Part shown: positions 18,977 through 28,283 of the stretch, piece after piece
How positions within the stretch are numbered: the first letter of the stretch is position 1
Layout of the letters: each line of letters opens with the position of its first letter
NCBI GenBank assembly: GCA_964383495.1
Contig: CAYLHG010000003.1
Location: forward strand, 1-64,000
Origin: CAWKDC01 sp964383495
GTDB taxonomy: Bacteria; Pseudomonadota; Gammaproteobacteria; JABCZS01
Direction: 5' to 3'
DNA: 64,000 nucleotides
The notes under the pieces: model-generated
What the model saw: only the letters and a program-made list of their open reading frames with translations
The model's database searches: none
Told to the model about the DNA's origin: nothing
Translations under genes and position numbers: made by a program

Positions 18977-19813
18977 TTAAGGCATCACAGCCATAATGCT
19001 CGAGTTATAAGTATTCTCACGAATCACAACCACTTTATTTCGAGCAAACTGCGCTTTGAGCGGTTGATCAAGATGTCGTAAGGTTCCTAGCAATTGATCA
19101 AGAGAGCCTCCCTGGGCGCTAAATTCTCCAAAAATAGTCGCTGGAGCTACCATCGTGTAATCGCGTTGAATAGACCATCGCATACTCCAATCTGCTTGCT
19201 TTGACCACCGAGAAACAGTTTGCTTGAGTGTTTGCCCTTTCAACACATAAAAAACACGAGGGCTTTTTTGCGCCAAGGCTTGCGCTTCTAAGGAATCTGA
19301 TGCTACAGCAATAATTTTATCTTGCTTGTTTATTGCAACTACAGCATTAGGATATTGCTCTTTTGCATCTTCTAATCTCATACGCACTGAAGATTCAGCA
19401 CGCCCTTTACTATAACGATCCTTATCATAACCTCTATCAAAATCTTTATCATAACCTCGCGGTTCAAGGTCTCTATCAAAATCTTTGTCATATCCACGGC
19501 GTGATGTATGGTTGATATGCATATTATCCGCAACACGCAATGTGTAACGTCGATATGTCATTTCATTCAATTCATCTATGTTATGCACAAATCGTACATT
19601 AGATGCCGGTACGGTGCCCGTTTGATCGGGAGCGCCCAACATAGCACTAAGACTACCCAGCACATCGTCTGTTGCCATAGCTTCTTGTGTATTTTGCACA
19701 GCACGATTCGCATCGCTAGCGCGACTGTATTCATCAGTGTAATCAACTGAAGGGCCACTTATACAACCAACTAATACTGAGGCAAGTAAGGTGGCGAGGT
19801 ATCGATAGAACAT
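18977..19813 (-). CDS. pilL: PilL/TcpQ-like pilus lipoprotein
   Basis: 278 residues and first gene of the pilus operon. The signal peptide ends L-V-G-C, a lipobox with lipidation expected at Cys17. Residues 107-133 hold three copies of a GYDKDFDR-like motif. The C-terminal about 100 residues (VFYVLKGQTLKQTVSRWSKQ, then YTMVAPATIFGEF) resemble the TcpQ domain that docks on the secretin in toxin-coregulated and R64-type pili. AAGGGA lies seven bases before the ATG. Full-length PilL of R64 is larger, so the name is by position and C-terminal domain. Confidence 0.72.
   Translation of the reverse strand: MFYRYLATLLASVLVGCISGPSVDYTDEYSRASDANRAVQNTQEAMATDDVLGSLSAMLGAPDQTGTVPASNVRFVHNIDELNEMTYRRYTLRVADNMHINHTSRRGYDKDFDRDLEPRGYDKDFDRGYDKDRYSKGRAESSVRMRLEDAKEQYPNAVVAINKQDKIIAVASDSLEAQALAQKSPRVFYVLKGQTLKQTVSRWSKQADWSMRWSIQRDYTMVAPATIFGEFSAQGGSLDQLLGTLRHLDQPLKAQFARNKVVVIRENTYNSSIMAVMP
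19415..19495 (-). repeat. In-gene repeat encoding GYDKDFDR motifs
   Basis: Three near-identical codon blocks specify GYDKDFDR, GYDKDFDR and GYDKDR inside the PilL-like lipoprotein. The DNA copies are similar enough for slippage or recombination to change copy number. The charged repeat probably forms a flexible or metal-binding linker between the lipid anchor and the TcpQ-like domain. Confidence 0.6.
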
Positions 19814-19837
19814 ATGATATCCCTTTATAATGTCATT

Positions 19838-19860
19838 CCTAGGTACCGTACTACCTAAGG
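19838..19860. promoter_or_regulatory. Imperfect palindrome upstream of the pilus operon
   Basis: CCTAGGTA...TACCTAAGG forms an inverted repeat with one bulged base, 25-47 bp before the first pilus gene and between it and divergent yggT. A TTATAA-like -10 element lies between it and the ATG. It could be a regulator site for pilus expression. Support is positional only. Confidence 0.3.
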
Positions 19861-19959
19861 TTAAACCCCATCAAGGTTTTTTTCAAGGGAAGAACAAAAA
19901 AACACAGTTCAGAAAAGAAATCTGCTATCATCCTGCGTATCAGGGGGGAATTGACTTCT

Positions 19960-20544
19960 ATGAGCAATCCGTTCTTACATGCGCTAGAGTTTTTGATCGA
20001 CACACTCTTCACCCTTTATATTGCTACTTTCTTGCTACGTTTTTTACTGCAATGGGTCCGTGCTGACTTTTATAATCCTGTCTGCCAATCAATCATCAAA
20101 ATAACTAATCCTGTTTTATTGCCCATGCGGCGCATCATCCCCGGCTGGAAAGGCGTTGACTGGGCTTCATTAGTGATTGTATTAGTCTTTTGCTTTGTTA
20201 ATCAGTATATATTAATTGCTTTACGTATGTTTATGCTACCTGACCCTGCAGGTACATTTTTATTTGCGATAGCTGATGCTGTAGGGCTTTGCTTAAATAT
20301 TTATATTTTTTCTACCCTGATTTGGGTAGTAACAAGCTGGCTAACCCCGCATGCCATCAATCCCGTTTTGCAGGCGATTTATCCATTGATTGCGCCCTGG
20401 CTACAGCAAATTCAACGCTTCATGCCACGGTTTGCTGGGCTAGATCTCTCGCCAGTTGCATTGATGGTTAGTCTTTCTTTGATAAATATTTTATTAGTGA
20501 TTCCATTAAAAGAAATAGCTATCCGGTTAATTGCCAAATCATGA
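19960..20544 (+). CDS. yggT: YggT family membrane protein
   Basis: 194 residues containing two copies of the YGGT unit (about residues 5-85 and 100-190), each with paired hydrophobic helices and a conserved N-P-V-L/P-L-R/I region (TNPVLLPMRRIIP and INPVLQAIYPLIAPW). YggT proteins are integral membrane proteins tied to osmotic or envelope functions, without a settled biochemical role. The ATG at 19960 follows a strong AGGGGGGAA site. It overlaps the end of convergent nhaA by 6 bp. Confidence 0.88.
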   Translation: MSNPFLHALEFLIDTLFTLYIATFLLRFLLQWVRADFYNPVCQSIIKITNPVLLPMRRIIPGWKGVDWASLVIVLVFCFVNQYILIALRMFMLPDPAGTFLFAIADAVGLCLNIYIFSTLIWVVTSWLTPHAINPVLQAIYPLIAPWLQQIQRFMPRFAGLDLSPVALMVSLSLINILLVIPLKEIAIRLIAKS

Positions 20545-21750
20545 ATACTCATCCATAAATCGTACATCCCTCGCAACTTTTTCTCCACGGCGACGGTGGC
20601 AACGGCTGATCATCCAATAACCCACCACACCTGATGTAATAGAGCCAATAAAAATACCGATCCGATCAGCTGCGAACCCATCCAATGTGCCAGGAACAAA
20701 AGAAAGTGATGCGATGAACAAACTCATGGTAAACCCAATACCACATAAGATACAGCCACCATACATGGTCACCCAATCTGTATGTCGCGGCAGCTTCGCC
20801 ACACCTAACTGAATAGCTACCCATACAAAAGCTGCAATGCCTAGCTGCTTACCTATAAATAAGCCCAACGATACGCCGTAAGTCACCGTGTTAGCAAAGT
20901 CATGAATGGTTAAATTACTCAAATGCACACCTGCATTTGTAAACGCAAACAACGGCAAAATACCATATACAACGTAAGGATGTAACGCAAATTCTAATTG
21001 TTTTAAAGGGGAAGGGATCCCTTTAGTTCCTTTGTGAGGAATCACTAGTCCCAACGCCACACCTGCTAACGTTGCATGCACCCCAGACTTTAGCACAAAC
21101 AACCACATCACCAAGCCAACTAACATGTACGGTGTTAGCTTGCGCACCCCCAGGCGATTGAAAGCAAATAGAATGGCCAAACACACTAGTGAACTCATCA
21201 ACATGGTAAAAGATAAATCATGCGAATAGAAAAAGGCAATCACCATAATGGCGCCAATATCGTCAAAAATCGCCAAAGATAATAGGAACATCCGCAAACC
21301 GGGTGGAACACGTTGGCCCAACAGCGCTAACATACCAAGGACAAAAGCAATGTCTGTAGCGGTAGGAATTGCCCAACCATGGCTGTAAAGAGGGTTCGCA
21401 TGATTAAACAAAGCATAGATCAAGGCGGGCACTAACATTCCGCCCAGCGCCCCAATGGCAGGCAGCGCAACCTGCGAAGGCGTTGATAACTCCCCTTCCA
21501 GGGCCTCGCGCTTCACTTCTAATGCGATCATCAAGAAGAAAATCACCATCAAGCCGTCATTAATCCAAAGCAGTAGAGGTTTGACTAATTCTCGCTGCCC
21601 CAGCGACACGCCAAATGCAGTAGATAATAACAACCCGTAAGCATCTTTTAAAGGAGAGTTAGCCACCAGCAAGGCGAGCACGGCGGCTGAGAATAATAGG
21701 ATGCCTCCGACCAATTCACGGGTAAAAATTTTGCTGATGACCTTATTCAT
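20539..21750 (-). CDS. nhaA: Na+/H+ antiporter NhaA
   Basis: About 403 residues with 12 membrane segments. NhaA exports Na+ in exchange for protons, with activity driven by pH. The essential paired aspartates are in LAIFDDIGAI and a further conserved one in TATDIAFVLGMLALLG. The N-terminal F-F-L-M-I-A-L-E-V-K-R-E segment is also typical. The ATG at 21750 matches known NhaA starts; an ORF extension to 21795 lacks a good ribosome-binding site. It may balance Na+ brought in by the Na+-coupled symporters nearby. Confidence 0.95.
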   Translation of the reverse strand: MNKVISKIFTRELVGGILLFSAAVLALLVANSPLKDAYGLLLSTAFGVSLGQRELVKPLLLWINDGLMVIFFLMIALEVKREALEGELSTPSQVALPAIGALGGMLVPALIYALFNHANPLYSHGWAIPTATDIAFVLGMLALLGQRVPPGLRMFLLSLAIFDDIGAIMVIAFFYSHDLSFTMLMSSLVCLAILFAFNRLGVRKLTPYMLVGLVMWLFVLKSGVHATLAGVALGLVIPHKGTKGIPSPLKQLEFALHPYVVYGILPLFAFTNAGVHLSNLTIHDFANTVTYGVSLGLFIGKQLGIAAFVWVAIQLGVAKLPRHTDWVTMYGGCILCGIGFTMSLFIASLSFVPGTLDGFAADRIGIFIGSITSGVVGYWMISRCHRRRGEKVARDVRFMDEYS

Positions 21751-21811
21751 GGTATTGATAGCCTTCAAAAAAATGGAATAGCGCAACCATACCATATCTC
21801 AGGAAGCACGT

Positions 21812-23980
21812 CTAGGAGGAGGGGGTTTGCCCAGGCACAGACGTGCTGTGAGCGGAAGAAAACGCATCATCAGATGACGCTGTCAAAGTGCCAGTATCAG
21901 ACGCATCCGGCTCAGACAGTGCTCCAGGTGTTGCGATAATCATATGAGCTGTTGCTGTAAAGCGGTAGTGACGATACGCGGCATAAACACTCAACGCAAA
22001 TAACACCACAAGAAATGCTAGCGCCCCTGTAGTAGCAGAAGATTTTAACAATGCTGATTGATCTTCATCTTGCAATAAATTCATTTCTGTAACAACATTT
22101 ACCTCACCTAAATATAAACTTAAAGCTGCAGCAAACCCAACAACCAAAGAAATGAACATAATACTGTCTAAACTAAGATACCATGGCCGAGCCTCTATCC
22201 ATTTTTCCGCCGTAATAGAAAAAACATGATCTAGCTGGGGTTTGTAATCAACCTCAGCTGCTGCATATAATGCAATTATCTTGCTCCCCACGGCAGATTT
22301 GCACTCACCTGCAGCGCCTAACGCAATAGCTTGGCACAACAGCTCGTTATTATTACATTCTAAAATTTGCTTTCTCTCTTCTTTATTACATATTAAAAAA
22401 ATATCTTCTATGATTTGCGGATCACCATCTGCGTCAACCACTGCTTCCAACGTTTTTTGCACAGTTTCCACTTTTTGTTCTTTAGGGCAATCATTGATCA
22501 AACACATCACCATTTCATCGCGCCTTTCATCGATAGCTGCTTTCAATGGTTCGTATAATGAAACGCAAGATTTATTTGCTACAAGGTAGATCGGATAAAA
22601 TAATTTCATGGAAGCTATCTTATCTGTTTTTGCAATTTCGGTTAATTGTCTTTGCATTTTTTCGTAAAAAGTTTCTCGAGGCGGGTATTGCTTCTGATTA
22701 TTTCTATGCAATTCTCTTAATAATTCGAAAAGCTCAGGCGTGATTGAAAAATTACCGTCTCTATAAGCATTAGCGAGACCATCTTTAGATAACCCCACTA
22801 ACGCATTAACTTCAGCATACACCAAAATAGCATCCATATGCTCCTGATCAAGCGCAGGGCGATCTTCCATCGCAAGTAATTGAGTGCATACATTATACGG
22901 ATCGGTGCTCACATTTTTTTGTAACGATTTCAACAATGTTTCATTGAATAATTTAGATCTATCCTGAGAAGGGCAAAACTTGAAAGCTATTCTGATCATA
23001 ATAGATCTATCGCTCGCGGAGATTTCGTTCTTTAATATATAAGCTAAAATAGATTCAGCAGCTAATTTCTTATCAGGGTGAGATTCCAATGTCCGTTCCA
23101 ACATTACATTCGAAATTTTTCTTCTTTCAAAAATAAATGTCAATATTTCCTGATAAAACTGTTTTCTTACATCCAATCCTGCATTGGAAGACAAAGCCAT
23201 CAATAATTTTTCAAAAATTTGCTCGTAAATATTTTTTTCTTTATTTAGCGCGTCTTCATAACCTACTATCATTTGTTTGATAAATAATTCCAATGTTTCT
23301 GGTGTGAAAGTGTCGCGTTTTTTAGATATCCAAAAATCTAAAATATCAATACTATGATATTGAATAGCAGAATCTATAGCTATTTTAAATAAATCATCAT
23401 CTTGAATAAGTGTGTCCCTAGTCGACAGTGGCATGCGCGCCCATATATCTTCAAACACAGCTTTAACGTATTTGCCTTCATAGCCACCACTACTGCCTTT
23501 AGGATACCGTGTTCTCCATATAAAAATCTTTATCAATTCAGTCTCAGGATTTCCCCTAAAGGTAAGCTGAGAAATGCCTTGCACAATCTTTGTATAGTTA
23601 GTGGTAAGCACCTCTGAATTAGGCACACTCTCTTTATTATTTTCATATTCGGCTAATAGTTCCTCAAGACCGACTATTTGCGTTTCTTGCCGGATTTTAT
23701 GAGGTAGAAGTTTATATAAATCAAACGCTATTTCCAGTTTAGAAGTATTGGCCTCAGAGGTAGGAAACATCATTGTGCCCTCTGCGCTCAATGGTTCTTC
23801 ATGCCAAGAGGGGGCTTTAGGACTTAGGGAAGAGGGAGAAGGAGGCGAGGATAAAGAAGTAACAGCTGCGGCTGTCAATGTAGGACGTAACGGTTTTTTT
23901 CCTTTATCAATAACAGTGGTACTAGGCTGCTCGTTTGCAGGAATCACTGCAATATCTTCATTATCATCCCCGTTACCCAT
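21812..23980 (-). CDS. Large orphan protein with Pro/Ser-rich N-terminus and two C-terminal membrane helices
   Basis: 722 residues, no recognised family. Residues 1-75 are low-complexity (Thr, Pro and Ser). About 80-600 is rich in helix-forming Leu/Lys/Glu/Ile and resembles an alpha-solenoid without a clear repeat consensus. Two hydrophobic segments follow near 610-632 and 648-672, and the last 45 residues are again Ser/Thr/Pro-rich. No signal peptide is visible. AGGAGGC precedes the ATG. This architecture is frequent in effectors of intracellular gammaproteobacteria, but secretion here is inference. Confidence 0.7.
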   Translation of the reverse strand: MGNGDDNEDIAVIPANEQPSTTVIDKGKKPLRPTLTAAAVTSLSSPPSPSSLSPKAPSWHEEPLSAEGTMMFPTSEANTSKLEIAFDLYKLLPHKIRQETQIVGLEELLAEYENNKESVPNSEVLTTNYTKIVQGISQLTFRGNPETELIKIFIWRTRYPKGSSGGYEGKYVKAVFEDIWARMPLSTRDTLIQDDDLFKIAIDSAIQYHSIDILDFWISKKRDTFTPETLELFIKQMIVGYEDALNKEKNIYEQIFEKLLMALSSNAGLDVRKQFYQEILTFIFERRKISNVMLERTLESHPDKKLAAESILAYILKNEISASDRSIMIRIAFKFCPSQDRSKLFNETLLKSLQKNVSTDPYNVCTQLLAMEDRPALDQEHMDAILVYAEVNALVGLSKDGLANAYRDGNFSITPELFELLRELHRNNQKQYPPRETFYEKMQRQLTEIAKTDKIASMKLFYPIYLVANKSCVSLYEPLKAAIDERRDEMVMCLINDCPKEQKVETVQKTLEAVVDADGDPQIIEDIFLICNKEERKQILECNNNELLCQAIALGAAGECKSAVGSKIIALYAAAEVDYKPQLDHVFSITAEKWIEARPWYLSLDSIMFISLVVGFAAALSLYLGEVNVVTEMNLLQDEDQSALLKSSATTGALAFLVVLFALSVYAAYRHYRFTATAHMIIATPGALSEPDASDTGTLTASSDDAFSSAHSTSVPGQTPSS

Positions 23981-24027
23981 ACTAGCCTCCTAAACAGATG
24001 TTATTCGGTCTTCACAGGTTGTTTTTG

Positions 24028-24061
24028 ATTTAATAATTTTTTAATTTTATAATTTTTAATT
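24028..24061. promoter_or_regulatory. 34-bp A/T-only tract between divergent genes
   Basis: No G or C occurs over 34 bases. The tract contains two direct copies of a TTTAAT-centred unit spaced by 11 bp (24029-24048). This resembles loosely the TTAAT-type direct-repeat boxes bound by the PmrA response regulator upstream of effector genes in Legionella and Coxiella. It could equally be an UP element. It lies 48 bp upstream of the 722-residue orphan and about 100 bp before the symporter. Confidence 0.3.
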
Positions 24062-24116
24062 GATGTTAATCAATCGACTTGTTCAGGAAGAAGCAAGCCT
24101 CCCGCCACACTAAGCA

Positions 24117-24125
24117 TGTTATACT
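24117..24125 (+). promoter_or_regulatory. Extended -10 promoter element for the symporter gene
   Basis: TGTTATACT matches an extended -10 box (TGn followed by TATACT) 34 bp before the symporter ATG. No good -35 hexamer is visible at standard spacing, which is usual for extended -10 promoters. Confidence 0.4.
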
Positions 24126-24158
24126 GAAGAAATCCTTTTGCGCTGGAGAGAACAATTC

Positions 24159-25358
24159 ATGGCCTTTTTAAAAAAACCCCTTACGTTACTAATCATTGCA
24201 TTAGGGTTAGGTGTTCTCACAGGGCTATACCCTCAGCCATTATTGATTAACCTTGCTAATACGGTAGCGATGATTTTTGTTAATCTGCTTAAATTGATCA
24301 GTTTGCCTTTAATTTTTTTAGCAGTTGTAGCTACGCTCACCCAAATGCAAAACATGGCAGAGCTCAGATCATTAGGAAGTAGGGTGCTGAAATATACATT
24401 GCTTACGACTATCACAGCAGCAACCATCGGGTTAGGTTTATTTTTATGGCTTAACCCTGTTCAAACGGGGCTTTCTTTAGATGTTGCGCCCCTATACACA
24501 CCGGAAGGCACCTATTGGGATTATTTATTAAAAATCGTTCCCTCCAATCTCATCACACCTTTCAGCGAAGGCAATGTGATTGCTGTATTGATTTTAGCGC
24601 TTTTAGTAAGCTTCGCGATTTTACCTCTACCACCACACCAAAAAAACTTATTGAATGATTTGTTCACCAGTTTATTTGCAGCCATGCTTTCCATTGCTAA
24701 ATTAATTTTAAAATTTATTCCCATTGCTATATGGGCGTTTATCGCACAGTTTATTGAGGAAATGAATACAAAGAAAGAGTTGCAACATATTGTTGTATTC
24801 TTAATTTGTGTAGTTTCTGCTAATTTAATTCAAGCACTCGTCGTGCTACCGTTGCTTTTAAAGTCAAAAGGTATTCCTCCCTTGAAAACCTTCAAAGCAA
24901 TGTTCCCTGCATTAAACATCGCATTTTGGTCAAAATCTTCTGCAGCAACATTGCCTATCACACTACAATGTGCAAAAGAACGTTTAGGAATTTCCGAAAA
25001 AACAGCTGGGTTTTCCATTCCGATCTGCACAACCATTAATATGAATGGTTGTGCAGCATTCATTGTCATCACGGTTTTATTTGTGTCCATGAGTAACGGC
25101 ATGCATTTTTCCGTTCCAGAGTTGATCGCATGGATATTCATTGCAACATTAACTGCGGTTGGTAACGCCGGCGTTCCGATGGGATGCTACTTTTTATCGA
25201 TGGCTTTATTAACGAGTATGAATGTACCGTTAGATCTAATGTTTGTGATTTTGCCTTTTTACGTATTCCTCGATATGTTGGAAACATCCATCAATGTGTG
25301 GTCTGATGCGTGCGTCACGGCAGTGGTGGATAAAGAGGAAAACAGACATTCACAATAA
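24159..25358 (+). CDS. Dicarboxylate/amino acid:cation symporter (DAACS family)
   Basis: 399 residues with the DAACS layout: six N-terminal helices, re-entrant hairpins and the C-terminal substrate core. Family motifs are visible, including a Ser-rich hairpin SKSSAATLP, TTINMNGCAA (N-M-N-G motif of helix 7) and GNAGVPMGCYF in hairpin 2. These proteins import C4-dicarboxylates, glutamate, aspartate or serine with Na+ or H+. The specificity is not readable here. The ATG at 24159 follows GGAGAG. The gene converges with topA. Confidence 0.88.
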   Translation: MAFLKKPLTLLIIALGLGVLTGLYPQPLLINLANTVAMIFVNLLKLISLPLIFLAVVATLTQMQNMAELRSLGSRVLKYTLLTTITAATIGLGLFLWLNPVQTGLSLDVAPLYTPEGTYWDYLLKIVPSNLITPFSEGNVIAVLILALLVSFAILPLPPHQKNLLNDLFTSLFAAMLSIAKLILKFIPIAIWAFIAQFIEEMNTKKELQHIVVFLICVVSANLIQALVVLPLLLKSKGIPPLKTFKAMFPALNIAFWSKSSAATLPITLQCAKERLGISEKTAGFSIPICTTINMNGCAAFIVITVLFVSMSNGMHFSVPELIAWIFIATLTAVGNAGVPMGCYFLSMALLTSMNVPLDLMFVILPFYVFLDMLETSINVWSDACVTAVVDKEENRHSQ

Positions 25359-25395
25359 CATGCAGCCGCTCTATTTATTAGGGTTTTTGTACTAA

Positions 25396-27672
25396 TCACT
25401 CACCCAATGGCTCAGCATGCCCACACGTCTTAATCGGACATACTTTTTCTTTCCCTTTGCGCTTGGTTTCTTTTTTTGTCATCATCAAGAAACCACATTT
25501 AGGACAAGGTTCATCCAAAGGTTCATTCCAAACAGCAAATTTACAGTCAGGATAACGGCTACACGAATAAAATATTTTTCCGTAACGCGATTTGCGCGAC
25601 ACCATATTTCCTTGGGAGCATTCGGGGCAACGCACCCCCGTATCAGCCGGTTTTTCTAACGGCTCAATGTGCTTGCAATCAGGATACCCCGTACATCCAA
25701 TAAATTTACCAAAACGTCCATGACGAATTTGTAATTTTTTGCTGCAATCCGGACAGTCCCTATCTAAAATTTCTGGTTGTGATGTTTCTTCTCCATCCAT
25801 GCTGCGCGTGTAATCGCAATCAGGATAGGACACGCACCCAATAAACCGTCCGCGTCGACCTAAACGAATAGATAATTCTTTTCCACATTTAGGGCATTTT
25901 TCATCTAATTTTTCTTGCGTCACATCACTACGCTTCACATTTACTTCTGTATCATCTACTAACGTTTTAAACGGTTGCCAGAAATTTTCTAACAAAGGCA
26001 CCCATTGCGCTTCGCCGCGTGATACAGCATCTAATTGATCTTCCAAATGCGCTGTAAAATCATAATCGACATAATTTGTAAAATACTCTGTCAAAAATTT
26101 GTTGACGACTTTACCTACATCGGTAGGAATAAAACGTTTTTTATCCATTTCAACATATTCACGCGCTTGAAGTGTATGAATAATACTTGCATACGTAGAA
26201 GGGCGGCCAATACCGTGCTCCTCTAATGCTTTCACAAGGCTTGCTTCCGTATACGCAGGCGGAGGTTCTGTGAAATGTTGAATCGGCTCAATGCTTTTTA
26301 AAGAAACTATTTGTCCTTCGTGAAACTCAGGCAACATTTTTTCATCATCTTCGCCCGGTTTTTGATCATCCACACCTTCTTGATACACAGAAATAAAACC
26401 CGGATCAACAATTGTTGAACCCGTTGCACGAAATACATGCTGCTCATCTGCTGCTAAATCAACACCCACTGTATTAATGGTCGCATGAATCATTTGGCAT
26501 GCAACAGCTCGCTTCCAAATTAATTGATACAGTTTAAATTGATCGGCAGATAAATGTGTCTTAATAGCTTCCGGCACATTTTCTACGTGCGTAGGGCGAA
26601 TAGCTTCATGCGCTTCTTGTGCATTTTTTGATTTTGATTTATACACGCGCGGTTCATCGGGTAAATTTTTCTTTCCGTAGCGTGATTCAATAAATGCACG
26701 AATTTCTGCTACCGCTTCAGGTGCTAAATGCGTCGCATCAGTACGCATATACGTAATCAAACCTTCTACACCATTTCCAACATCAACACCTTCATATAAT
26801 TGTTGCGCAGTGCGCATGGTGCGTTGTGCTGTAAAGCCTAATTTCCGTGCTGCCTCTTGTTGCAATGTGGATGTGATGAACGGCGCAGCGGGGTTTCTTT
26901 TACGTTGTTTTTTCTCTATATTTGTAACAGTTAATTTCCCTTGCGCTAATTTTTCTAGCTTTTGTTGCGCTTTTAATGCAGTTGCTTCATCAGTAATAGT
27001 AAATTGCTCAAACTTTTTTCCATCAAACAAAGTTAATCTGGCATCTACCTCTTGTCCATCTGGATGACAATGCGCTTCAATACTCCAAAATTCTTGTGGC
27101 ACGAAAGCATCAATCAATGCTTGTCGTTCAACGATCATTCGCAAAGCAGGGCTTTGCACACGTCCGGCCGATAAACCGCGTCGAATTTTTTTCCATAACA
27201 ATGGGGATAAATTAAAACCTACTAAATAATCTAACGCACGACGTGCTTGTTGCGAATGCACTAAATCCATGGATAATTCGCGCGGGTGTGCAATGGCATC
27301 TAATACTGCATTTTTGGTAATTTGGTTGAACACGATACGATGTACGGCTTTACCTTTCAATGCATTATGCTCTTTTGCTACTTCATAAAGATGCCAAGAA
27401 ATAGCTTCCCCTTCGCGGTCTGGGTCAGTGGCCAGTAGCAATTCATCTACATCTTTCAACGCTTTTAAAAAAGTGTCGACGTGCTTTTTATTTTTTTCGA
27501 TTAATTCATAACGCATGGCAAAATCATGTTGCGGATCAACCGCGCCTTCTTTGGCTACTAAGTCACGAATATGGCCATAAGAAGCGATGACCTTGTAATC
27601 CTTCTTGCCCAGATATTTTTCCAAGGTTTTTGTTTTAGCTGGCGATTCAACGACAACGAGACGTTTAGTCAT
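25396..27672 (-). CDS. topA: DNA topoisomerase I
   Basis: 758 residues. Type IA topoisomerase relaxing negative supercoils. The Toprim start is VVESPAKTKTLEKYLG with DPDREGEAISWH (acidic triad). The active-site Tyr lies in LITYMRTDATHLAP. The C-terminus holds four Cys4 zinc-ribbon units (CPKC...C..C patterns from about residue 595 onward). The gene lies downstream of dprA and smg in a conserved gammaproteobacterial order. Confidence 0.97.
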   Translation of the reverse strand: MTKRLVVVESPAKTKTLEKYLGKKDYKVIASYGHIRDLVAKEGAVDPQHDFAMRYELIEKNKKHVDTFLKALKDVDELLLATDPDREGEAISWHLYEVAKEHNALKGKAVHRIVFNQITKNAVLDAIAHPRELSMDLVHSQQARRALDYLVGFNLSPLLWKKIRRGLSAGRVQSPALRMIVERQALIDAFVPQEFWSIEAHCHPDGQEVDARLTLFDGKKFEQFTITDEATALKAQQKLEKLAQGKLTVTNIEKKQRKRNPAAPFITSTLQQEAARKLGFTAQRTMRTAQQLYEGVDVGNGVEGLITYMRTDATHLAPEAVAEIRAFIESRYGKKNLPDEPRVYKSKSKNAQEAHEAIRPTHVENVPEAIKTHLSADQFKLYQLIWKRAVACQMIHATINTVGVDLAADEQHVFRATGSTIVDPGFISVYQEGVDDQKPGEDDEKMLPEFHEGQIVSLKSIEPIQHFTEPPPAYTEASLVKALEEHGIGRPSTYASIIHTLQAREYVEMDKKRFIPTDVGKVVNKFLTEYFTNYVDYDFTAHLEDQLDAVSRGEAQWVPLLENFWQPFKTLVDDTEVNVKRSDVTQEKLDEKCPKCGKELSIRLGRRGRFIGCVSYPDCDYTRSMDGEETSQPEILDRDCPDCSKKLQIRHGRFGKFIGCTGYPDCKHIEPLEKPADTGVRCPECSQGNMVSRKSRYGKIFYSCSRYPDCKFAVWNEPLDEPCPKCGFLMMTKKETKRKGKEKVCPIKTCGHAEPLGE

Positions 27673-27747
27673 GGGGGTCCTTGTAAGTAAAATAGTGTGA
27701 GTGGGAATTTAGCTCAGATTTCAAAGAATGACAAGGGGGCGGAGGTC

Positions 27748-27792
27748 GGAAGACGGAAGAAACCTCTTTCTGTTCTCCGACTTCCGTCTTCC
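27748..27792. repeat. 12-bp inverted repeat between smg and topA
   Basis: GGAAGACGGAAG (27748-27759) and CTTCCGTCTTCC (27781-27792) are exact reverse complements separated by 21 nt. The purine-rich arms extend partly as GTCGGA/TCCGAC-like sequence. The hairpin lies in the leader between smg and topA and has no T-tract. It looks like an intergenic repeat element or an mRNA processing structure. Confidence 0.55.
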
Positions 27793-27794
27793 AA

Positions 27795-28283
27795 TCAATG
27801 CATTGTTTCAGTACAATCCCCCAGCATGAGTTCTTCCACCCATTCTACTGAAGGGCCATCTTCCCTACTCGTATTACATAAAACCATTAAAATCACCCAC
27901 TTAAGTTGGCTTACGTCTACGCGTACAGATTCTAGCGCCAATACTCGCTCAATCACCATTTCACGTAATTGCGCATCGATCACACCGCACTCTTCCATGG
28001 TTTGCAAAAAACCTCGGCATTCTGGTAATAAACGGTCCACTTCCTCAGGCGTGTAAATCCGCATTCCGCCTTTTGTATGGGTGCGGACGCTTTCTGTACG
28101 CGCTTGGGCAAAGTGTAAATCTTCTAACCAATTGAAAGCCTTATCGATTTCTATCTTTTCAAAACCCGCTGCTTCCAGCTCTGTTGCTAAGGTCTCTTGG
28201 TCCGTTTCTATCTCATTATCAGTGTCCATATCAAAAACGTGATCGAACAAATAGATTAATACATCAAGCACATTCTCTTTCAT
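27795..28283 (-). CDS. smg: Smg family protein (DUF494)
   Basis: 162 residues, the size of Smg. The opening MKENVLDVLIYLFDHVF and the acidic stretch D-T-D-N-E-I-E-T-D are family-typical. Smg is a small cytoplasmic protein of uncertain function conserved beside dprA in gammaproteobacteria. The ATG at 28283 has GGAG seven bases upstream, and its ATGA overlaps the dprA stop, so the two are translationally coupled. Confidence 0.9.
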   Translation of the reverse strand: MKENVLDVLIYLFDHVFDMDTDNEIETDQETLATELEAAGFEKIEIDKAFNWLEDLHFAQARTESVRTHTKGGMRIYTPEEVDRLLPECRGFLQTMEECGVIDAQLREMVIERVLALESVRVDVSQLKWVILMVLCNTSREDGPSVEWVEELMLGDCTETMH

